Origin: Kitasatospora xanthocidica
GTDB lineage: Bacteria; Actinomycetota; Actinomycetes; Streptomycetales; Streptomycetaceae
Assembly (NCBI RefSeq): GCF_014656195.1
Contig: NZ_BNBY01000007.1
Span: 324,511-388,510 of the forward strand
Reading direction: 5' to 3'
Length of the DNA stretch: 64,000 bases
The notes below the pieces were generated by a model, which was not told the DNA's origin, searched no databases, and saw only the letters and a program-made list of their open reading frames with translations. Of the stretch, positions 25,470-34,302 are shown piece after piece. Both the position numbers and the translations under genes were made by a program. Within the stretch, counting starts at the first letter, position 1. Each line of letters begins with the position of its first letter.

Positions 25470-26825
25470 ATGGCAACACTGGCGAAGCCGAACCTGCCCA
25501 GGTTCGACGTGGAGATCTTCCAGAACGAGTACCTGGCCGACGGCGCCCGCGAGGTCAACGCCATCGTCACCGTCACCGCGACCGGCGGCGGCACCTCGGG
25601 CGGCCGCCCGCTCGGGATCACCGACGCCTCGCCCGCGAACGCCGACTCGGCCGCGGCGGTGGTGATCCTGGTGGACTGCTCGGGGTCGATGGACTACCCC
25701 AAGAGCAAGATCAACGGCGCCCGGGAGGCCACCGCCGCCGCCGTCGACGCGCTGCGCGACGGCACCGCCTTCGCCGTGGTCGCCGGCACCCACGAGGCCC
25801 GCGACATCTACCCCGGCGACGGCACCCTCGCCACCGCCTCCGCCGCCACCCGCGCCGAGGCCAAGGAGTCGCTGCGCCGGCTCACCGCGGCCGGCGGCAC
25901 CGCGATGGGCACCTGGCTGGCCAAGGCCGACAAGCTCTTCCTCACCCGCCGGGACATCGCCATCCGGCACACCATCCTGCTCACCGACGGCAACAACGAG
26001 CACGAGTCGGCGGAAGACCTCGCCCGCACCGTCGAGCGGGTCACCGGCCACTTCACCGCCGACTGCCGCGGCGTCGGCACCGACTGGCGGATCGACGAGC
26101 TGCGCAAGATCTCCTCCGCGCTGCTCGGCACCGTCGACATCGTCGCCGAACCCTCCGGCCTGGCCGACGACTTCCGCTCGATGATGACCGGCGCGATGGG
26201 CAAGCAGGTCGCCGACGTCGCGCTGCGGATCTGGACCCCGGCCAACGCCACCGTGAAGTTCGTCAAGCAGGTCGCCCCCTCGGTGGAGGACCTGACCGCC
26301 CGCCGCGCCGAGGCCGGCCCCCGGGCCGGCGACTACCCCACCGGCTCCTGGGGCGACGAGAGCCGCGACTACCACGTCTGCGTCGAGGTCCCGGCCGCCG
26401 CGATCGGCAGCGAGATGCTCGCCGCCCGGATCAGCCTGGTACTGCCCCCGCAGGTCGGCGGCGGCACCCCCGAGGTGCTCAGCCAGGGCCTGGTCAAGGC
26501 GCTCTGGACCGACGACCTGGCCTCCTCCACCCGGATCAGCCCGCAGGTCGCCCACTACACCGGGCAGGCCGAGCTGGCCTCCTCCATCCAGGCGGGCCTG
26601 GAGGCCCACCGCGCCGGGGACGTCGACACCGCCACCGCCAAGCTGGGCGCCGCCGTCCGGATCGCGCACGCGACCGGGAACGAGGGCACCTACAAACTGC
26701 TTCAGAAGGTGGTGGACGTGGTGGACCCGAAGGAGGGTACCGTTCGGTTCCGTAAGAACGTGAGCGAGGCCGACTCGATGACCCTTGAGACCCGGTCGAC
26801 CAAGACGGTACGTGTGAAGAAGTGA
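25470..26825 (+). CDS. Von Willebrand factor A domain protein of the PknG operon
   Basis: A 451-residue cytoplasmic protein. The VWA domain spans about residues 60-245 with a complete MIDAS site: D69-x-S71-x-S73 in VILVDCSGSMD, the Thr in GGTAMGTWL and Asp in HTILLTDGNN. A second beta-rich domain and a helical C-terminus (TGQAELASSIQAGLEAHRAGDVDTATAKL) follow. No signal peptide. VWA domains bind partner proteins through a metal; with kinase, phosphatase and FHA genes on both sides, a scaffold or effector role is likely. The ATG at 25470 follows GGGAG; longer in-frame starts read Arg/Pro noise. Confidence 0.88.
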   Translation: MATLAKPNLPRFDVEIFQNEYLADGAREVNAIVTVTATGGGTSGGRPLGITDASPANADSAAAVVILVDCSGSMDYPKSKINGAREATAAAVDALRDGTAFAVVAGTHEARDIYPGDGTLATASAATRAEAKESLRRLTAAGGTAMGTWLAKADKLFLTRRDIAIRHTILLTDGNNEHESAEDLARTVERVTGHFTADCRGVGTDWRIDELRKISSALLGTVDIVAEPSGLADDFRSMMTGAMGKQVADVALRIWTPANATVKFVKQVAPSVEDLTARRAEAGPRAGDYPTGSWGDESRDYHVCVEVPAAAIGSEMLAARISLVLPPQVGGGTPEVLSQGLVKALWTDDLASSTRISPQVAHYTGQAELASSIQAGLEAHRAGDVDTATAKLGAAVRIAHATGNEGTYKLLQKVVDVVDPKEGTVRFRKNVSEADSMTLETRSTKTVRVKK

Positions 26826-26898
26826 CCGCTGAAGACGTGACCGGGCCGGCACCCCGGCGCGACGCCGCACCCAGCCGGCCCGAAACGAGGGGGACCTG

Positions 26899-28110
26899 AT
26901 GCCGATCTGCCCGAGGGGCCACGAGTCGCAGGCCGAGGACTGGTGCGACTTCTGCGGCTTCCCGATGACCCCGCCGGCCGCCGCGCCCGGCGCCCACGGG
27001 GGCGCACCCGCCGGATACCCGCCCGGCACCGGCCCCGCGCCCGGCGCACCCGCCGGGTACCCGGGCGGTGCGTCCTTCGGCGGCCCGCCGCCCCCGCCCG
27101 CGATGCCGCCGGGGCAGGCCGTCCCGCCCGCCGGCACGCTGCCCCCGCCGAGCGGGTACCCGCCCCCGGGCGGCTACCCGCCGCCCGGCGCGCAGCAGGG
27201 CCTCACCGAGGGCCTGGTCCTCTGCCCGATCTGCCGCAGCCCGCAGACCGGCCGCTTCTGCGAGGAGTGCGGCTACGACTACGAGCTCTCCACGCCCTCG
27301 CGCCGCCAGGTCCCCGGCGCCGGCGCGCCCGCACCGGCGCCGGCCCCGGCCCCGGCCCCGCTGAACATCCCGGCCTCGTACGGCGGCGCCCCGCAGCAGC
27401 CGCAGGCCCCGTACGGCTACCCGCACCCGCAGCCGGAGCAGCCCCAGGCCGCCCAGCAGGCCGTGGCCCCGCCCGTCCTGCAGCAGCCGCAGGCCCCGGC
27501 GCAGCCGCACACCTACGGCTACCCTCCGCCGGAGGGGGCGTTCCCCGAGGCGGCGGTGCGCGAGGACTCCGGCCCGGTGTACGCCCAGCCGGCCGGCCCC
27601 GGTCCGAACAACCGCGGCGGCGACTTCGGCACCTCCTTCCACCTCGCCCCGCCGCAGCCCCAGCACCCGCAGCAGGAGGCCGCCCCGGCCGAGCCGGTGC
27701 GGACCACCTGGATCGCCGTGGTCGCGGCCGACCGGGACTACTTCACCGACATGATGGCCCGCAGCGGCCCCGAGGCGGCCGGACTGTTCTTCCCGCCGTA
27801 CTGCCCCGAGCGCCGGATCCCGCTCACCGGCCGCGGCCAGCTGCGGATCGGACGGCGCAGCCAGCACCGCGGCACCGTGCCCGAGATCGACCTGTCCGTC
27901 CCGCCGGAGGACCCGGGCGCCTCCCACCAGCACGCGCTGCTCGCCGAACAGGCGGACGGCAGCTGGGTGCTGGTGGACCAGGACTCGACCAACGGCACCA
28001 CCGTGAACGGCGGCGCGGAGCCGATCGCCCCGCACACCGCGGTGCCGCTCAACGACGGCGACCGGATCCACGTCGGCGCCTGGACGACCATCACGGTGCA
28101 CCGCGCCTGA
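26899..28110 (+). CDS. FHA-domain protein with N-terminal zinc knuckles and Pro-rich linker
   Basis: A 403-residue protein. Knuckles: C4 with C16/C19 (CPRGH..WCDFCG) and C109/C112 with C121/C124 (CPIC..FCEECG). Long Pro/Gly/Ala/Gln-rich linkers separate them and lead to a domain from about residue 255 (TTWIAVVAADRDYFTDMM). The FHA fold is C-terminal, with the phosphopeptide-contact residues in LRIGRR, ASHQHALL and DSTNGTTVNG. FHA domains read phosphothreonine, so this is a candidate reader or substrate of the adjacent kinase. Unlike GarA/OdhI it lacks an ETTS/ETTT phosphosite. Confidence 0.9.
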   Translation: MPICPRGHESQAEDWCDFCGFPMTPPAAAPGAHGGAPAGYPPGTGPAPGAPAGYPGGASFGGPPPPPAMPPGQAVPPAGTLPPPSGYPPPGGYPPPGAQQGLTEGLVLCPICRSPQTGRFCEECGYDYELSTPSRRQVPGAGAPAPAPAPAPAPLNIPASYGGAPQQPQAPYGYPHPQPEQPQAAQQAVAPPVLQQPQAPAQPHTYGYPPPEGAFPEAAVREDSGPVYAQPAGPGPNNRGGDFGTSFHLAPPQPQHPQQEAAPAEPVRTTWIAVVAADRDYFTDMMARSGPEAAGLFFPPYCPERRIPLTGRGQLRIGRRSQHRGTVPEIDLSVPPEDPGASHQHALLAEQADGSWVLVDQDSTNGTTVNGGAEPIAPHTAVPLNDGDRIHVGAWTTITVHRA

Positions 28111-28142
28111 CCCGTCCCTGAGCGCGCGTCAGCGACAATTCC

Positions 28143-28183
28143 GGCCGGGCCGGGTGGAATTCACCGTTTCACCCGGCCCGGCC
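28143..28183. terminator. 14-bp hairpin ending the PknG operon
   Basis: Arms 28143-28156 and 28170-28183 are perfect inverted repeats with a 13-base loop, 33 bases after the FHA stop and upstream of the ABC transporter promoter. Confidence 0.8.
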
Positions 28184-28252
28184 GCTCTTCCCGGTTGCTC
28201 AAAGGATCAGCAAATCCCGCTCCGCGATGTGCACAGGACGCTCCGGAACCCC

Positions 28253-28258
28253 TACTCT
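28253..28258 (+). promoter_or_regulatory. Candidate -10 box for leaderless ABC transporter operon
   Basis: TACTCT lies eight bases before the ATG at 28267, and no ribosome-binding site is present, consistent with transcription starting at the start codon. Confidence 0.45.
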
Positions 28259-28266
28259 CAGGGCAC

Positions 28267-29184
28267 ATGACTGCAGCTATATCCGCCGACGGCATCCGTC
28301 AGCGGTACGGGGATGTGCAGGCCGTCGACGGGGTGTCCTTCACCGTCGAGGCCGGCGAGTTCTACGGGATCCTGGGCCCCAACGGCGCCGGGAAGACCAC
28401 CACCATGGAGATCCTGGAAGGCGTCCGGAAACCGGACGAGGGCCGGGTCGAGCTGCTGGGGATGAACCCCTGGCCGCGCAATCCGAAACTGCTGCCGAGA
28501 ATCGGCGTGCAGTTCCAGGCCTCCGCCTTCTTCCGGAAACTGACGGCCCGGGAGACCATCCGCACCTTCGCGTCGTTCTACGGGGTCGGCCCCAAGCGGG
28601 CCGACGCGATGCTGGAGCGGGTCGGTCTGGGCGACAAGGCCGAGAGCCTGACCGAGAAGATGTCCGGCGGCCAGGCCCAGCGCCTGTCCATCGCCTGCGC
28701 GCTGGCGCACGACCCGGAGCTCGTCTTCCTGGACGAGCCCACCACCGGCCTCGACCCGCAGTCCCGGCGCAACCTCTGGGACCTCCTGCGCGACATCAAC
28801 GCCGAGGGCCGCACGGTCGTGCTCACCACGCACTACCTGGACGAGGCCGAGGTGCTCTGCGACCGGGTCTCGATCATGGACCACGGGAAGATCCTGCACA
28901 CCGGCGCCCCGGCGGCGCTGATCCGCGAACTCGACGACACCGTCCGGATCAGCATCGCCTCCGGCCAGCTCCCGCTCGACCGGGCCCGCGAGCTGCTGAC
29001 CGCGGCCGGTGCCGACATCGCCAACCTGGAGGACGACACCGTCTCGCTCTCCGTCTCCACCCGCCTTCCGGCCCCGGTGCTCAGCGTCCTGGCCGAGCAG
29101 AACGCGCTGCGCGGCCTCGAGGTGCGCGGCGCCACCCTGGAGGACGTCTTCCTCCAGCTGACCGGACGGGAGTTCCGCGCATGA
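28267..29184 (+). CDS. ABC-2 type exporter ATP-binding subunit
   Basis: A 305-residue ATPase with Walker A GPNGAGKTT, Q-loop VQFQAS, signature MSGGQAQRLSIA, Walker B LVFLDEPTTGLDPQ and H-loop LTTHYLDEAE, plus the C-terminal extension typical of DrrA/NatA-like exporter ATPases. It powers the permease encoded next, with which it overlaps by four bases (ATGA). The cargo is unknown; drug, lipid or peptide export are all possible. I use the ATG at 28267, not the in-frame upstream ATG at 28195, because of the -10 box and family alignment. Confidence 0.9.
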   Translation: MTAAISADGIRQRYGDVQAVDGVSFTVEAGEFYGILGPNGAGKTTTMEILEGVRKPDEGRVELLGMNPWPRNPKLLPRIGVQFQASAFFRKLTARETIRTFASFYGVGPKRADAMLERVGLGDKAESLTEKMSGGQAQRLSIACALAHDPELVFLDEPTTGLDPQSRRNLWDLLRDINAEGRTVVLTTHYLDEAEVLCDRVSIMDHGKILHTGAPAALIRELDDTVRISIASGQLPLDRARELLTAAGADIANLEDDTVSLSVSTRLPAPVLSVLAEQNALRGLEVRGATLEDVFLQLTGREFRA

Positions 29185-30326
29185 CCCCCACCACGTCCAC
29201 CGAGCCGAAGGTCCCCGCCCAGCGGGGCGGTCGGGCCGGTGCCGCCGGCGAGCGGGAACGGGTCAGCGCGTTCTGGAGCCTGTCCCGCGCGATGCTGCTC
29301 GGCATGAAGCGCGACCGCACCGCGACCTTCTTCATCCTGCTCTTCCCGCTGGTGTTCCTGGTCTTCTTCGGCACCGTGACCCAGGGCTCCGGCAGCCCGC
29401 ACGCCAAGGTGGCGCAGGTCGGCGCGGTCAAGCTGTTCGACTCGATGCAGGGCGACGCCCGCAACGGGCTGAACGAGGTCCTGACGATCACCAGGACCGA
29501 CGACGAGGCGGCCACGCTGGAGAAGGTCCGCAAGGGCGACTTCGACGCGATGATCGAGCAGGGCCCGGACGGCAAGGTCGAGCTGCGCTACAGCGCCGCC
29601 GACACCGTCCGCGCCGGCGCGCTCCAGGGCATCCTCAACTCCGTGGTCCAGAGCGCCAACCAGGCCGCCACCGGCCAGCCCCCGGCCTACGTGCTGGACT
29701 CCCAGCAGGTCGAGGACAAGTCGCTCAAGCCGATCCAGTTCCTCACCCCCGGCCTGCTCGGCTGGGCCGTCGCCACCGGCGCGGTGTTCGGCGCCGCGCT
29801 GACCCTCGTCAACTGGCGCAAGACCAAGGTGCTGCGCCGGCTGCGGCTGGCCCCGATCAGCGCGGGCACGGTCGTCAGCTCCCGGGTCGTGGTCTCCCTG
29901 CTGACCGCGCTCCTGCAGAGCGCCGTCTTCCTGGTGGTCGCCACGAGCTTCTTCGGGCTCAAGCTCACCGGGGACTGGTGGCTGGTCATCCCGCTGGTGA
30001 TCTGCGCGACCCTCGCCTTCATGTCGATCGGCCTGCTGGCCGGTTCGGTCGCCAAGACCGAGGAGGCCGCGAACGGCATCTCGCAGGTCATCGTCCTGCC
30101 GATGTCCTTCCTCTCCGGCTCGTTCTTCCCGCTGGACGACGCGCCGGGCTGGCTGAAGGCCATCTCCGAGGTCATGCCGCTGCACTACCTGGTGAAGTCC
30201 GCCCAGTCGGTGCTGACCCGCGGCGGAGGCGTCATGGACGCCCTGCCGACCATGGGCGGCCTGCTGCTCTTCGCCGCGGTGCTCACCGCCGTCGCCTGGA
30301 AGCTGTTCAAGTGGGAGGACGACTGA
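29181..30326 (+). CDS. ABC-2 type exporter permease
   Basis: A 381-residue membrane protein. One N-terminal helix (ATFFILLFPLVFLVFFGTV) precedes a large extracytoplasmic loop of about 150 residues, then five helices, including GLLGWAVATGAVFGAALTLV, VVVSLLTALLQSAVFLVVATSFF, LVIPLVICATLAFMSIGLLAGSV and the ABC-2 signature region around VIVLPMSFLSGSFFPLDDAPGWLKAISEVMPLHYLV. It pairs with the upstream ATPase to form a DrrB-like exporter. Start overlaps the ATPase stop. Confidence 0.9.
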   Translation: MTPTTSTEPKVPAQRGGRAGAAGERERVSAFWSLSRAMLLGMKRDRTATFFILLFPLVFLVFFGTVTQGSGSPHAKVAQVGAVKLFDSMQGDARNGLNEVLTITRTDDEAATLEKVRKGDFDAMIEQGPDGKVELRYSAADTVRAGALQGILNSVVQSANQAATGQPPAYVLDSQQVEDKSLKPIQFLTPGLLGWAVATGAVFGAALTLVNWRKTKVLRRLRLAPISAGTVVSSRVVVSLLTALLQSAVFLVVATSFFGLKLTGDWWLVIPLVICATLAFMSIGLLAGSVAKTEEAANGISQVIVLPMSFLSGSFFPLDDAPGWLKAISEVMPLHYLVKSAQSVLTRGGGVMDALPTMGGLLLFAAVLTAVAWKLFKWEDD

Positions 30327-30383
30327 CCGGCCTGACCGGCCCGGGCGTTCGCCGCTGACACCCGATCCTTCCCGCACCCGACC

Positions 30384-30440
30384 CGACGGGGTCGTACGCC
30401 TCAGGACCCACGACCTCGGTCCCGGTGTACGACCCCGTCG
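30384..30440. promoter_or_regulatory. 14-bp inverted repeat between ABC operon and globin gene
   Basis: Arms 30384-30397 and 30427-30440 are perfectly complementary with a 29-base loop. It can terminate the exporter operon. It also sits just before the globin start, and a 12-bp palindrome CGACCATGGTCG follows at 30448-30459, so a regulatory role is possible. Confidence 0.5.
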
Positions 30441-30460
30441 GCGTCTGCGACCATGGTCGG

Positions 30461-30865
30461 GTGAGCGAGATCCGGCGAGGCACGTTGAGCGAGGAGACCT
30501 TCTACGAGCAGGTCGGCGGTGAGTCGACCTTCCGGCGGCTGGCCCACCGGTTCTACGAGGGCATCGCCGAGGACGAACTGCTGCGGCCGATGTACCCCGA
30601 GGGCGACCTCGGCCCGGCCGAGGAGCGCATGGCGCTGTTCCTGATGCAGTACTGGGGCGGCCCCCGTACCTACAGCGACCGGCGCGGCCACCCCCGGCTG
30701 CGGATGCGGCACGCGCCGTTCAAGGTCGACCGCGCGGCTCACGACGCCTGGCTGAGGCACATGCGGGCGGCCGTCGCGAGCCTGGAGCTGGAGGCCGACC
30801 ACGAGCGGCAGTTGCTGGACTACCTGACGTACGCCGCCGCCTCGATGATCAACACCGAGGGCTGA
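30461..30865 (+). CDS. Group II truncated haemoglobin (TrbO/GlbO-like)
   Basis: A 134-residue two-over-two globin. Start GTG at 30461 gives the typical MSEIRRGTLSEETFYEQVGGESTFRRL opening. Family features: FY and Tyr in the B helix region (LAHRFYEGIAEDELLRPMYPE), LFLMQYWGGPRTYSDRRGHPRLRMRHAPFKV with the proximal-histidine segment, and AAHDAWLRHMRAA. Such proteins bind O2/NO and detoxify reactive nitrogen. It is monocistronic. Its stop codon is the first unit of a 15-bp tandem repeat. Confidence 0.9.
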   Translation: MSEIRRGTLSEETFYEQVGGESTFRRLAHRFYEGIAEDELLRPMYPEGDLGPAEERMALFLMQYWGGPRTYSDRRGHPRLRMRHAPFKVDRAAHDAWLRHMRAAVASLELEADHERQLLDYLTYAAASMINTEG

Positions 30866-30919
30866 AGCGCCGGGGACTGAAGCGCCGGGGACTGAACCGC
30901 CGGGGGCTGAAGCGCCGAG
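30862..30919. repeat. 15-bp tandem repeat beginning at the globin stop codon
   Basis: About four copies of CTGAAGCGCCGGGGA at 30862, 30877, 30892 and 30907; the last two are degenerate. Period 15 repeats the TGA stop in the same frame each time. Confidence 0.85.
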
Positions 30920-30941
30920 CCACGCGTCAGCGCGGCGGGCG

Positions 30942-31634
30942 TCAGCGCAGCGGGCTGAGCCCCAGCCCCGCTCCCGGGGCGGCCGCGGTGCGCACCGCCA
31001 CCGAACCCGCCGGGGCGCTCAACCGCAGCCAGCCGCCCGCCCGGTGCACCGACAGCGGCGCGCCGGGCTTCAGGAAGCCCACCACGTACGCGGCGTGCAC
31101 CGCCCGCAACGGCAGCTCCGGCAGCACGGACACCGGGCGGGACCAGATCTCGTCCGCCAGCGCGTCCAGCACCGCACGGGTCCGGTGGTGCTCCGGCACG
31201 GCCTCGCTGCGCTCGCGGAACTCCCGGACCCCGGCCATCAGTTCGGGGTACACCTCGGCCACCGGCGGGGCCCCGGCTGGCCGCCAGCCGGTACGCGGCG
31301 GCAGCAGGCCTGCCCACGCCGGGCCGGTCACCGGCGCCGGCAGCGCGACGGCGCCCTGCCCGGCGTCCACGCCGTCCAGCAGCTGACCCGCCGAGACGGT
31401 CAGGTCCACCGGCTCGTCCAAGCCGTCCAGCCGCGCGGTGCGGATCGCCAGCGCGCCCGAACCGCCCAGCGGCAGCCGCCCGAACACCGCCAGCACGCCG
31501 TCCTCCGTACCCGGCCCCACCGCCTGCAGGCGCACGGCCGCCGCCTTGTCGAAGCGCAGCAGGCGCAGCAGGAAGGCGGAGAGGTCGGCGGCCTCCCCGG
31601 CGTCGGCCAGGGCGAGACGGGCGGTGACGGTCAA
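30942..31634 (-). CDS. Hypothetical protein, TTG start
   Basis: A 230-residue cytoplasmic protein I cannot assign. It starts MTVTARLALADAGEAADLSAFLLRLLRFDKAAAVRLQ from TTG at 31632-31634; the ribosome-binding site is weak. The N-terminal half looks like mixed strands, and the C-terminal half (PVSVLPELPLRAVHAAYVVGFLKPGAPLSVHRAGGWLRLSAP) has regular amphipathic pattern. Coding bias is typical. It follows the thioesterase gene in the same direction across a 133-base repeat-filled spacer, so co-transcription is possible. Confidence 0.65.
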   Translation of the reverse strand: MTVTARLALADAGEAADLSAFLLRLLRFDKAAAVRLQAVGPGTEDGVLAVFGRLPLGGSGALAIRTARLDGLDEPVDLTVSAGQLLDGVDAGQGAVALPAPVTGPAWAGLLPPRTGWRPAGAPPVAEVYPELMAGVREFRERSEAVPEHHRTRAVLDALADEIWSRPVSVLPELPLRAVHAAYVVGFLKPGAPLSVHRAGGWLRLSAPAGSVAVRTAAAPGAGLGLSPLR

Positions 31635-31655
31635 CGCAGCTCAGCTCGAATCATC

Positions 31656-31780
31656 GGGTGCGGTCGGCAGGTCCGGACGGCGGTGCGGACGGCGGGTGCG
31701 GACGGCGGGTGCGGTCAGCGGGTCCGGACGGCGGGCACGGTCAGCGGGTGCGGTCGGACGGCGGCGGTCAGACGGCGGCG
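31656..31780. repeat. Degenerate GCGGACGGCGGGT-type tandem repeat
   Basis: The spacer between the unknown protein and the thioesterase is made of repeats of GCGGACGGCGGGT and GCGGTCAGCGGGT words, clearest at 31684-31735, and reaches into the last codons of the thioesterase. It is low-complexity, probably slipped-strand expansion. Confidence 0.7.
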
Positions 31781-32208
31781 GGGACGGGCTCGTCCACGAA
31801 GCGGCCGAGGAACTCCCGCTCCACCGGCGAGATCCGGCGCGGCCGGCCCTCGGCCAGGTCGTAGGGGACGACCACGGTGGACGCCCGGACGTACACGATG
31901 TCGGTGCCGTCCTCGGCGACGTCCTTGATCTCGTAGGAGACGGTCAGCGAGGCGCCGCCGATCCTCGTCACCCAGGTCTCGATGGTGACCGGCTCCGGCC
32001 GGTGCACCAACGGGCGCTTGTAGTCGATCTCGTGGCGCGCCACCACCGAACCGCCCGCGAACTCCCCGGCGCCGGCCTCGGCGGCCTGGGTGAACATGAA
32101 GTCGATCCGGGCCTCCTCCAGGTAGCGCAGGAAGACCACGTTGTTGACGTGCCCGAAGGCGTCCATGTCGGACCAGCGCAGCGGGCAGGCGTAGATGTGG
32201 CGGGCCAC
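31768..32208 (-). CDS. Acyl-CoA thioesterase (4-hydroxybenzoyl-CoA thioesterase-like hot dog)
   Basis: A 146-residue single hot-dog protein: PLRWSDMDAFGHVNNVVFLRYLEEARIDFM holds the catalytic Asp and the helix motif, then DYKRPLVHRPEPVTIETWV and VYVRASTVVVPYDL. It would hydrolyse acyl-CoA esters. GTG at 32206-32208 is preceded by AGGAGA, fixing the start. It lies 134 bases upstream of the EttA 3' end in the same direction (EttA is 5' to it), so may be read through from ettA. Confidence 0.85.
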   Translation of the reverse strand: MARHIYACPLRWSDMDAFGHVNNVVFLRYLEEARIDFMFTQAAEAGAGEFAGGSVVARHEIDYKRPLVHRPEPVTIETWVTRIGGASLTVSYEIKDVAEDGTDIVYVRASTVVVPYDLAEGRPRRISPVEREFLGRFVDEPVPAAV

Positions 32209-32342
32209 GGGTGTTCTCCTAAGTTCCGGTCGCCCGCCGCCGCCCCCCGGTGCCGACGGACGGCGGCGGGGTGCGGCGGTGGGCCGCGGCCCGGCAGGCC
32301 GCCCCGGAGGGCAGTCTGCCGGGCCGTTGTGACGGCTGGATG

Positions 32343-34007
<1,665 letters not shown>

Positions 34008-34214
34008 GTGAGATCGCTCCGGCGTCGTCGGGAGTATTCGGCTTGCAGCCTTCCATTGTGCCGCACCCGGCCGCGGGCCCCGAACCGCCGGGGTGCCCCT
34101 CGGGGGTATCCCCGGCCCGCCGGTGACGGTGTCCGAGGCCCGGCACTCCCCTTCTCCCACCGGGCCGACGCCCGCGGCCCCCGCCGGGGACCGACCACGG
34201 ACCCACCGACGCGA

Positions 34215-34257
34215 AGGAGCCCGGCCCCCCGCAGCGCGTGTGGGGGGCCGGGCTCCT
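34215..34257. terminator. 16-bp hairpin terminator downstream of the surface-protein gene
   Basis: Perfect arms 34215-34230 and 34242-34257 with an 11-base loop, 46 bases past the stop of the LAQTG protein gene on the minus strand. Confidence 0.85.
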
Positions 34258-34302
34258 GCTTCACGGCCTCAGGGGGTCAGCCCCCTCGGCCCGCGGAGGG
34301 GA

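Noticed and set aside
31656..31780. CRISPR-like repeats
   Set aside because: Repeats are contiguous and degenerate with no unique spacers.
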